Shown here: positions 57,529 through 64,000 of the stretch, piece by piece
Numbering within the stretch: the first letter of the stretch is position 1
Layout: each line of letters begins with the position of its first letter
NCBI GenBank assembly: GCA_036525295.1
Contig: DATDAQ010000119.1
Span: 1 to 64,000, forward strand
Direction of reading: 5' to 3'
Length of the DNA: 64,000 nt
Origin: VRUE01 sp036525295
Lineage (GTDB): Bacteria; Actinomycetota; Thermoleophilia; Solirubrobacterales; 70-9
Notes under the pieces: model-generated
Told to the model about the DNA's origin: nothing
Database searches by the model: none
The model's input: only the letters and a program-made list of their open reading frames with translations
Made by a program: the position numbers and the translations under genes

Positions 57529-58257
57529 TCAGCGGGTTTGCAGGGCGGTGATGGCTTCGGCGACGGTGAACTTGCGCTCGTAGAGGGCTCGACCGACGAT
57601 GGCGCCCTCGACGCTTGGAGCAGCCTCGCGGGCGAGGGTCTCGAGGTGGGAGAGGTTGCCGACTCCGCCCGAGGCGATTATTTGGGCTTTGGTGGCCGCT
57701 GCGATTTCGTTCAGCTCGTCGAGCGCCGGGCCCTCCATCGTGCCGTCCACCTCGATTGCGGTGCAGAGGAAGCGCGAGACGCCTCGGGAGGTCAGCTCCG
57801 CGACGGTCTCTACAACCCCCTCCTCACCTGCTTCTGTCCACCCCGCCAGCGCGACCTTGCCGTCGCGGGCGTCAACGGAGACCACGACGCGCTCGCCGTG
57901 TCTCTCCAGTGTGCTTGCCAGAAACTCCGGATCGCGAAGCGCCGCCGTGCCGATCACGACCCGCTCCGCGCCGGCATCCAGCACCGCGGCGACCGCCGCC
58001 TCGTCGCGTAGGCCGCCGCCGACCTGGATCGGGCAATTCACTGCGGACGCGATCCGTCGGATCGCGTCCAGGTTTTGCGGCTCCCCCGCCTTCGCACCGT
58101 CGAGGTCGACGACGTGGAGGAACTCGGCGCCTTCGTCCGCCCAGCGCTTCGCGGCGTCGACCGGGTCGGCGTCGTAGGCGGTCTCGCGCTCGTAGTCGCC
58201 CTGGGTCAACCGCACGGCCTGGCCGCCGCGGACGTCGATCGCGGGATAGAGGATCAC
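57529..58257 (-). CDS. hisA: Phosphoribosyl isomerase HisA
   Basis: 242 residues, GTG start. YPAIDVRGGQAVRLTQGDYERET carries the catalytic Asp; GGGLRDEAAV and GAERVVIGTAA bind the phosphates; the second acid is in EVDGTMEGP. Could be the PriA bifunctional enzyme of actinobacteria (shared HisA/TrpF); EVDGTMEGPALDEL is compatible, but not decisive without alignment. Confidence 0.93.
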   Translation of the reverse strand: MILYPAIDVRGGQAVRLTQGDYERETAYDADPVDAAKRWADEGAEFLHVVDLDGAKAGEPQNLDAIRRIASAVNCPIQVGGGLRDEAAVAAVLDAGAERVVIGTAALRDPEFLASTLERHGERVVVSVDARDGKVALAGWTEAGEEGVVETVAELTSRGVSRFLCTAIEVDGTMEGPALDELNEIAAATKAQIIASGGVGNLSHLETLAREAAPSVEGAIVGRALYERKFTVAEAITALQTR

Positions 58258-58265
58258 GTCTATGC

Positions 58266-58895
58266 CTACGCTGGGATGGAGGCGCAGATGCCGGCGAAGT
58301 TGGAGAGCAGCCTCAGGCCCGCCCCGCTCGACTTCTCCGGGTGGAACTGGACGCCGAAGACGTTGTCGCGCTCGGCGGCGCAGGCGAAGCGGGCGCCGTA
58401 CTCTGCCGTGCCAAGCAGGTCAGCCGGCTCGGGATGGGGCGCGAAGGAGTGGACGAGGTAGAAGGGCGTCTCAGAGTCGATTCCCTCGACGAGGCGAGAC
58501 TCGCGCTCCCAGCGGACCGGCGACCAGCCGATGTGCGGAACCTTGAGCCCGGGCGCATCGAGCTCCGCGACCTCGCCGGGCAGCAGGCCGAGTCCCTCGG
58601 CTCCGCCCAGCTCCGTGGTCGAGTCAAAGAGCAGCTGCAGCCCCAGGCAGATGCCGAGGATCGGCACGCCGGCCTCGCGACGCTCGGCAATCAGCTCGTC
58701 GAGCCCGCGCTCCCGCACGCCGGCCATCGCCTTCGGGAAGGCGCCGACGCCGGGCAGGATCAGGCCATCGGCGGCGCGGACGCTCGCCGCGTCGCTGGCG
58801 ATCGTCGCGGTCGCGCCGACGTGCTCGAGCGCCTTCTCGACCGAGCGCAGGTTGCCCATCCCGTAGTCGAGGATGCAGATGCGAGCGCTACTCAC
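58266..58895 (-). CDS. hisH: Imidazole glycerol phosphate synthase subunit HisH
   Basis: Glutamine amidotransferase subunit. 209 residues: ICILDYGMGNLRSVEKAL, GVGAFPKAM, the nucleophile Cys in GICLGLQLLF, and GVQFHPEKSS with the catalytic His and Glu. Start overlaps hisB by eight bases. Confidence 0.97.
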   Translation of the reverse strand: MSSARICILDYGMGNLRSVEKALEHVGATATIASDAASVRAADGLILPGVGAFPKAMAGVRERGLDELIAERREAGVPILGICLGLQLLFDSTTELGGAEGLGLLPGEVAELDAPGLKVPHIGWSPVRWERESRLVEGIDSETPFYLVHSFAPHPEPADLLGTAEYGARFACAAERDNVFGVQFHPEKSSGAGLRLLSNFAGICASIPA

Positions 58896-59478
58896 TGAGC
58901 GTCCCCTTCGTCGACGGCACGCCGCTCTCCTCGGGGTCGATCGAGACCGCCACCCGCAGCGCGCGGGCGAATGCCTTGAAGCAGGCCTCGATCATGTGGT
59001 GGGCGTTGGTGCCGTAGCGGACCGATACGTGCAGGGTCAGCTTGGCGCTGTTGGAGACGGCGCGGAAGAACTCCTCGGCGAGCTCGGTGTCGAAGCCGGC
59101 GATCGAGGTCGCCGGCAGGTCGGCGTCGAAGACGCAGTGCGGCCGGCCGGAGATGTCGATCGCGCACTCGGCCAGCGACTCGTCCATCGGCACCACGGCC
59201 GAGCCGTAGCGCCGGATCCCGGCCCGATCGCCCAGGGCCTCGTCGAGCGCCTGCCCGAGCACGATGCCGACGTCCTCCACCGTGTGGTGGGCACCGGTCT
59301 CCAGATCGCCGTTGGCCTCGACCTTCAGCCCCAGCTTTCCGTGGCGGGCGAGCAGGTCGAGCATGTGGTCGAGGAAGCCGACCCCCGTGGCCGCGCTCGA
59401 CTCGCCCCCGTCGAGGTCGAGGGAAAGCTTGATCTGGGTCTCGGCCGTGCTGCGCTCTTTTGTCGCTGTTCTGCTCAT
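58888..59478 (-). CDS. hisB: Imidazoleglycerol-phosphate dehydratase
   Basis: 196 residues, monofunctional type (no phosphatase domain). Metal-binding motifs GFLDHMLDLLARHG, HHTVEDVGIVLGQ and GTNAHHMIEACFKAFARAL. ATG 59478 overlaps the hisD stop. Confidence 0.97.
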   Translation of the reverse strand: MSRTATKERSTAETQIKLSLDLDGGESSAATGVGFLDHMLDLLARHGKLGLKVEANGDLETGAHHTVEDVGIVLGQALDEALGDRAGIRRYGSAVVPMDESLAECAIDISGRPHCVFDADLPATSIAGFDTELAEEFFRAVSNSAKLTLHVSVRYGTNAHHMIEACFKAFARALRVAVSIDPEESGVPSTKGTLSE

Positions 59479-60746
59479 TTCTCGGTCCTAATCATCGCCG
59501 ACTCGCCGTGGACGGGGAATCCCTCGGCCCGGGCGAGGACATCGACATGCGGTGCAAGCTTCGCCGCGGCCTCGGCGGAGACCTCCACCGTGGAGATCTT
59601 GCGGCGGAAGGTGCTCGGCCCGAGGGGGCCCGCGAAGCGGCCCGCGCGGGTGGTCGGCAGAACATGGTTGGAGCCCGCCACATAGTCGCCAAAGGCGGTC
59701 GCGCCGTGCCGCCCGACGAAGACGCAGCCCGCGGTTCGCGCCCTGGCCGCAAGCGGCGCCGCAGCTTCGTCGAGCAACTCCAGATGCTCTGGTGCAAAGA
59801 CGTTGGACAGGTCGATCGCGGCGTCGAGGTCGGGCACACGGACCAGCGCGAGCGGCGCCTCTCCCACCCCTGATCGCTCAGCCGCTGCCCGCTCGACGGC
59901 CGTCCGCACCGCCTCGAGTACGGCGTCGTCGACGGCGGCGGCGACGAGTGGCCCCTCGGCCCCGTGCTCCGCCTGGGCGCATAGATCGAGTGCGGCCCAG
60001 GCTGGATCGACGCCCGGCCCGATCACGACCATCAGCTCCGAAGGTCCTGCGTAGGAGTCGATTCCGACGAAGCCATAGGTAATGCGCTTTGCCTCCTGCA
60101 CCCAGGCGTTGCCGGGCCCGGCGACGACATCGACCTGGCCCACCGACTCGGTGCCGTATGCAAGAGCAAAGATTGCCTGCGCCCCTCCCATCGCGTAGAC
60201 CTCGTCGATCCCACAGAGGGCAGCCGCCGCCAAGACCAGCGGGTGCACGAGCCCTCCTGAGCCGGGCGGCGAGGCCAGCGCCACTCGCTCAACACCGGCA
60301 ACCTGGGCGGGGATCGCGCACATCAACACGCTCGAGGGGTAGGCGGCCTTTCCGCCAGGCGCATAGATCCCCGCCGCGCGGACCGGGACCTCGCGAACAG
60401 TCACCCTCTGCCCCTGAGGCAGCTCGATCGTTCGCGGCTCGGCGTCAATTTGCGCCTCGGCGACCGCCCGGATGTTCGCCGCCGCCGTTTGCATCGCATT
60501 CCGCAGGCGCGGATCGAGCGCCCGCAGCGCCCCGTCAAGCTCACCCGGATCCACCCGCAGTGAATCCGGGGGCCGCTCGGTGGCGTCAAAGCGAGCCGTC
60601 AGGGAAAGCACGGCGGCGTCGCCGCCCTCGCGCACTTCCCGCTCGATCGGGAGCACGTTGACGCGTTCCAGCGCATCCTCTGTCCAGCGCCGCATGGCAA
60701 GCCCCGTCGGCGCAGCCCCCTCCCACTCGAAGCGCTTGACCCTCAT
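59475..60746 (-). CDS. hisD: Histidinol dehydrogenase
   Basis: Final two oxidations of histidine synthesis. 423 residues: YAPGGKAAYPSSVLM, AGPGNAWVQEAKR, EAEHGAEG-like AQAEHGAEGPLV, zinc-site APEHLELLD and the C-terminal STFRRKISTVEVS. ATG 60746 overlaps the hisG stop. Confidence 0.97.
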   Translation of the reverse strand: MRVKRFEWEGAAPTGLAMRRWTEDALERVNVLPIEREVREGGDAAVLSLTARFDATERPPDSLRVDPGELDGALRALDPRLRNAMQTAAANIRAVAEAQIDAEPRTIELPQGQRVTVREVPVRAAGIYAPGGKAAYPSSVLMCAIPAQVAGVERVALASPPGSGGLVHPLVLAAAALCGIDEVYAMGGAQAIFALAYGTESVGQVDVVAGPGNAWVQEAKRITYGFVGIDSYAGPSELMVVIGPGVDPAWAALDLCAQAEHGAEGPLVAAAVDDAVLEAVRTAVERAAAERSGVGEAPLALVRVPDLDAAIDLSNVFAPEHLELLDEAAAPLAARARTAGCVFVGRHGATAFGDYVAGSNHVLPTTRAGRFAGPLGPSTFRRKISTVEVSAEAAAKLAPHVDVLARAEGFPVHGESAMIRTEK

Positions 60747-61423
60747 CCCGCCACCGCCTCCCGCAGCTTCGCCGTCAGCTCATCCACCTCGCGCCCCCGC
60801 AGCTTGTGCGCGACGCGGTTGGCGACGAACCTCGCCGTGCACTCGAGGATCTCCTCTCGCACCTCGAGGTCGTTCTCTTCCAGGGTGCGGCCGGTGGCGA
60901 CGAGGTCGACGATGCCGTCGGCGAGGCCGATCAGGGGCGCCAGCTCGACCGAGCCCTTGACCTCGATCACCTCGACCTGGCGGCCGGTCGACTCGAAGTG
61001 CCGTTCGGCCGTGCGCGGGTACTTGGTCGCGATCCGCATCATCCCCAGGCGGCGCTGCGACTCCCCCAGGCTCTCGTCGCCCTTGCGCGCGGCGAGCACC
61101 ATGCGGCAGCGGCCGAAGCCGAGGTCCAGCAGCTCGTAGACGACCCGGTCGGCCTGCTCGAGCAGCACGTCCTTGCCGGTGATGCCGACGTCGGCGGCAC
61201 CGGCCTCGACGTAGGTCGGAACGTCGGAGGGGCGCATGGTGACCAGCGTGATCCCCTCCGTCTCGAAGATCAGCGAGCGCGACTCGCCGCGCACCTCGCT
61301 CGTGTCGATGCCGACCGCGTCGAGCACGTCGAGTGTCTCGCCGAGCAGGGCGCCGCGCGGGACCGCCAGCTTCAGCGGCCCCTCGGCCTTGGCGTGACCC
61401 AGTCCTGCGACCTCGACGCTCAT
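60743..61423 (-). CDS. hisG: ATP phosphoribosyltransferase, short form
   Basis: First, committed step of histidine synthesis. 226 residues, the short (HisGS) form that lacks the C-terminal ACT regulatory domain and needs HisZ, which is encoded just upstream. LKLAVPRGALLGETLDVL, VEAGAADVGITGKD, RIATKYPRTAERHF and DGIVDLVATGRTLEENDL. ATG overlaps the hisZ stop by four bases. Confidence 0.95.
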   Translation of the reverse strand: MSVEVAGLGHAKAEGPLKLAVPRGALLGETLDVLDAVGIDTSEVRGESRSLIFETEGITLVTMRPSDVPTYVEAGAADVGITGKDVLLEQADRVVYELLDLGFGRCRMVLAARKGDESLGESQRRLGMMRIATKYPRTAERHFESTGRQVEVIEVKGSVELAPLIGLADGIVDLVATGRTLEENDLEVREEILECTARFVANRVAHKLRGREVDELTAKLREAVAG

Positions 61424-62415
61424 GGCCCCTCCACCCCGCGCGCCTCCTCCATCTGGGCGACGTGCACTCGCTCCAGGTACAGGGCGAATCCCGCCGCCGG
61501 CAGGTCGAGGCCGAAACGCTTCAGCAGGCCGTCGTAGCGGCCGCCTCCGCCGAGGACGTGGCCGATCGCAGGGTCGTAGACCTCGAGGATCGCGCCGCTG
61601 TAGTAGCCGAGGTCGCGCAACAGACCGAGGTCGATCTGGACGCGGTCGGCCACCCCGCGGGCCTCCAGCGCCTCGAAGGTCTCGCCGATCCGAGCGGTGG
61701 CCCGCTCGACTGCCGCGCCCCCCAGCGCCCGCGCCTCCTCGAGCACCTCCTTGCCGCCGCGCAGCTGCGAGAGCGCGACGCATGTATCGACCTGCTCGTC
61801 GCCGATCCCGTCGAGCTCGGAGAGCTCGGCCTCGAGCCCGACCAGGTCGTGGGCCGCGAGCCGGCTGAGCACCGAGTCGCGGGCCTCACCCTCGACGCCG
61901 AGCTCGCTGAGCAGCTGGCGGAAGAGATCGGAGTCGCCGAGGCCGATCACGGCGCGGTTGAGCCCGGCGGCGTCGAGCGTCGCCTCGAGCACGTCGACCA
62001 CCTCGGCGGTGCCATCCGGCGCGGGCGCTCCGATCAGCTCGACGCCGGCCTGGGCGAACTCGCGCATCTGGCCGCGCTGCGGGCGCACGGCGCGGAAGGC
62101 GTTGGCCAGGTAGCAGAGACGGATCGGCGGATCGGCGCCGGCGTAGCGGCTGGCGACGAGGCGGGCGATCGGCACGGTCATGTCGGAGCGCAGGGCGAGC
62201 AGGTCGCCGCGCTCGTCGAAGAAGCGGTAAGCCGAAGCGGCGGTGCGGCCGTCGCCGCGCGCCATCACCTCGTCGTACTCGATCGCCGGCGTCGCGACCT
62301 CGCCGTAGCCACGGCTCTCGAAGACCTCGATCATCGCCAGGTGCAGGCGCCGTAGCTCCCGCATCTCGTCGGGCAGCACGTCGCGGGTGCCGGGTGGAAT
62401 TGGGTGAACGATCAC
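61420..62415 (-). CDS. hisZ: ATP phosphoribosyltransferase regulatory subunit HisZ
   Basis: 331 residues from GTG 62415, chosen because GGAGGAGG stands directly before it; the longer reading from 62430 would translate that site. HisRS-like fold without the tRNA-binding domain: PPGTRDVLPDEM, LRSDMTVPIAR, GREFAQAG-like MREFAQAGVELIG and GGGGRYDGLLKRFG. It activates and gives histidine feedback to short HisG. First gene of the his operon. Confidence 0.92.
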   Translation of the reverse strand: MIVHPIPPGTRDVLPDEMRELRRLHLAMIEVFESRGYGEVATPAIEYDEVMARGDGRTAASAYRFFDERGDLLALRSDMTVPIARLVASRYAGADPPIRLCYLANAFRAVRPQRGQMREFAQAGVELIGAPAPDGTAEVVDVLEATLDAAGLNRAVIGLGDSDLFRQLLSELGVEGEARDSVLSRLAAHDLVGLEAELSELDGIGDEQVDTCVALSQLRGGKEVLEEARALGGAAVERATARIGETFEALEARGVADRVQIDLGLLRDLGYYSGAILEVYDPAIGHVLGGGGRYDGLLKRFGLDLPAAGFALYLERVHVAQMEEARGVEGP

Positions 62416-62480
62416 CGTCGCCTCCTCCACATCACTTCCACCTGCTGCTCGCGGCGCCTACGGCGCCACGCCCAAATATT

Positions 62481-62524
62481 TTGCTCGCTCGCACTCATGA
62501 TCACCGGCGATCTTGCTCGCTCGC
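62481..62524. repeat. Direct repeat upstream of the his operon
   Basis: TTGCTCGCTCGC occurs at 62481-62492 and again at 62513-62524, a 32-base period, beside the AT-rich AAATATTTT. GGCGCC appears twice, three bases apart, at 62453-62467. The 130-base gap probably holds the his promoter and an operator; no confident -35/-10 pair or attenuator peptide was found. Confidence 0.4.
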
Positions 62525-62562
62525 TCCCGCGTCCGGGGGCGGCGGCATCACCCTGACAAGCC

Positions 62563-63864
62563 TTATGCAGGCACCTCTGACGAGCGCCGTTCAATCTGGG
62601 CGCCGAGCCCGCGCAGGCGCTCGTCGATCTGCTCGTAGCCGCGGTCGATCTGGCGGATGTTGCCGATCTCCGAGGTGCCGTCGGCCGCCAGCGCGGCGAT
62701 GAGCATGGCCATCCCGGCCCGGATGTCGGGACTCTCGACGCGTTCGCCGTGAAGCCGGCTCGGACCGCTGACGATCGCCCTGTGGGGATCGCAAAGCGTG
62801 ATCCGAGCGCCCATCGCGACCAGCTTGTCGACGAAGAAGAGGCGGTTCTCGAACATCTTCTCGAAGATCAGGATCTCGCCGTCGGCCTGGGTGGCGAGGG
62901 CGAGGGCGATCGAGGTGAGGTCGGCGGGGAAGGCCGGCCAGGGGCCGTCCTCGATCTTGGGGATCGCGTCGCCGAGGTCGGCTTGGACGCGCAGGCGCTG
63001 CCCGGGGGGCACGATCGCGTCATTGCCCTCGATCTCCGAGCGCAACCCGAGGCGGCGGAACTGGCGCCGCACGTTCAGGAGGTCGGCGGGCTCGACGTCG
63101 CGGATGCGCAGCTCGCCTCCGGTCGCCGCGGCGAGCGCCATGAAGCTGCCGACCTCTATGTGGTCGGCGCAGATCGTGTGCCTGGCGCCGCCGAGCTTGT
63201 CGCGGCCGTGAACGGTCATCACGTTGGAGCCGATCCCGGAGACCTCGGCCCCCATCGCGCTCAGCAGCCGGGCAAGGTCCTGCACGTGCGGCTCGCAGGC
63301 GGCGTTGGAGATCGTCGTCGGCCCCGGCGTCAGGGCAGCCGCCATAAGGGCGTTCTCGGTGCCCATCACCGAGGGCTCGTCCATGAAGATGTGGCAAGGG
63401 CGCAGCCCACCGGCGGGCGCCTTGACCTCAATCCAGCGATCGCCGTCGACCGTGGCGCCGAGGTCGGTGAAGGCGTCGAGGTGTGCGTCGAGACGGCGGC
63501 GGCCGATGAAATCGCCGCCTGGGGGTGGCATCCGAGCTTCGCCGAAGCGCGCCAGAAGCGGACCGGCGAGCAGGAAGGAGGCGCGGATCTGCTTCGAAAG
63601 CTCCTCGTCGACGGCCACCTCGGCAACCCCGGCCGCGCAGAGGCGGATGCTGTTGTCCCCGGTCCACTCGGCCTCGACCCCGAGCTGCTCGAGCAGCGAG
63701 ACCTGCGCTTCGGTGTCGCGGATGCGCGGCACGCGGTCGAGCAACAGCTCCTCCTCGGTGAGCAGGCAGGCAGCGAGGATCGGCAGGGCCGCGTTCTTGT
63801 TGCCGGCGACGGTGAGCTCACCGGAAAGCGGCACGCCACCCTGGATGACGAATTTCTCGCTCAT
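62563..63864 (-). CDS. murA: UDP-N-acetylglucosamine 1-carboxyvinyltransferase
   Basis: First committed step of peptidoglycan synthesis, adding enolpyruvate to UDP-GlcNAc. 433 residues: GGVPLSGELTVAGNKNAALP, then the catalytic loop region RARMPPPGGDFIG-like ARMPPPGGDFIGRR, where the usual PEP/fosfomycin Cys (PGGCAIG) is replaced by Asp in PPPGGDFIG. The Asp version is known in mycobacteria and others and gives natural fosfomycin resistance. C-terminal RLHGERVESPDIRAGMAMLIAAL matches. Confidence 0.95.
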   Translation of the reverse strand: MSEKFVIQGGVPLSGELTVAGNKNAALPILAACLLTEEELLLDRVPRIRDTEAQVSLLEQLGVEAEWTGDNSIRLCAAGVAEVAVDEELSKQIRASFLLAGPLLARFGEARMPPPGGDFIGRRRLDAHLDAFTDLGATVDGDRWIEVKAPAGGLRPCHIFMDEPSVMGTENALMAAALTPGPTTISNAACEPHVQDLARLLSAMGAEVSGIGSNVMTVHGRDKLGGARHTICADHIEVGSFMALAAATGGELRIRDVEPADLLNVRRQFRRLGLRSEIEGNDAIVPPGQRLRVQADLGDAIPKIEDGPWPAFPADLTSIALALATQADGEILIFEKMFENRLFFVDKLVAMGARITLCDPHRAIVSGPSRLHGERVESPDIRAGMAMLIAALAADGTSEIGNIRQIDRGYEQIDERLRGLGAQIERRSSEVPA

Positions 63865-63887
63865 GCTCGGCTAGGGTAACGACCGGC

Positions 63888-64000
63888 ATGGGGAGAAGCT
63901 GGAAGATCCTGATCGGCGTCATTGCGGCGGCAGTCGTACTTCTACTGCTCAACGCGCTCAGCGTCGACCACCAGACCAAGCCGGCAAGCGTCACCGAGCC
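63888..64000 (+). CDS. N terminus of a membrane-anchored protein (runs off the window)
   Basis: ATG 63888, 24 bases from the divergent murA start. The visible 37 residues form a short Lys/Arg-positive start (MGRSWK), a hydrophobic helix (ILIGVIAAAVVLLLLNAL) and the start of an outer segment (SVDHQTKPASVTEP). A signal anchor; no family can be named. Confidence 0.6.
   Translation, partial: MGRSWKILIGVIAAAVVLLLLNALSVDHQTKPASVTE

Noticed and set aside
1..64000. tRNA genes in the intergenic gaps
   Set aside because: I looked for CCA-proximal GTTCGA-type T-loops and cloverleaf arms in every gap and found none convincing; tRNAscan-SE would settle it.

Overview
The window is a GC-rich bacterial chromosome segment packed with genes and continuous with them on both sides. 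Gene content and order (an rpsB-tsf-pyrH-frr-uppS-cdsA-dxr-rseP-ispG-proS run, sepF/yggT, MurT/GatD lipid II amidation, a GarA-like FHA protein with a MerR partner, an RsiG-like small protein, frequent GTG/TTG starts and 4-base stop/start overlaps) point to an actinobacterium. The style of the secreted proteins suggests Thermoleophilia/Solirubrobacterales; that placement is inference. No rRNA, tRNA, CRISPR array, insertion sequence or prophage was recognised. No gene-free stretch exceeds 300 bases; the largest is the ~296-base rpsB/rluD gap.

Region by region. 1-4.75 kb: cupredoxin tail, miaB-miaA (tRNA A37 modification), then dapF-dapL (diaminopimelate synthesis). 4.76-7.5 kb, minus: lipoprotein, metallo-beta-lactamase-fold hydrolase, sugar epimerase. 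7.6-10.5 kb: hflX, a lower-GC orphan serine protease, dut. 10.5-14.8 kb, minus: an overlapping operon lipid kinase - murT - methyltransferase - gatD, plus a methyltransferase. 14.8-18.6 kb, plus: cyclophilin, peroxiredoxin, alpha/beta hydrolase, VKOR-DsbA pair, membrane protein. 18.6-24.7 kb: methyltransferase, SDR, SCP2-thiolase, corA, FUSC, ccdA and a small unknown. 24.7-31.2 kb: cupin, dinB, WS/DGAT acyltransferase, secreted metallopeptidase, nadE, thioesterase. 31.3-36.5 kb: a membrane-anchored HTH protein and a 1380-residue secreted RHS protein with foreign codon use. 36.6-51.1 kb, minus: ADPS-like oxidase, SRPBCC, merR, FHA, rsiG-like, then pgsA back to rpsB. 51.4-62.4 kb, minus: one long run hisZ-G-D-B-H-A-F, cca, pgeF, yggS, sepF, proC, yggT, lspA, rluD. 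The window ends with murA and the start of a membrane-anchored protein.

How the genes cooperate: many serve the envelope. dapF/dapL make the cell-wall diamino acid, murA starts peptidoglycan synthesis, uppS makes the carrier lipid, murT/gatD amidate lipid II, cdsA/pgsA make phospholipid, lspA/rseP process membrane proteins and sepF acts in division. dxr/ispG feed isoprenoids to uppS. The his operon uses the short HisG plus HisZ arrangement.

Most noteworthy: a DapF in which both catalytic cysteines are serine; a MiaA lacking about 50-60 residues of its insertion domain; a methyltransferase wedged between murT and gatD with overlaps on both sides; an RsiG-like protein keeping a near-perfect c-di-GMP motif; an RHS protein with a cluster of TTA leucine codons and no visible immunity gene; a ribosomal protein S2 with a ~165-residue tail behind a structured leader; and several families of palindromic intergenic elements, including a 117-bp double palindrome found twice at identical length.
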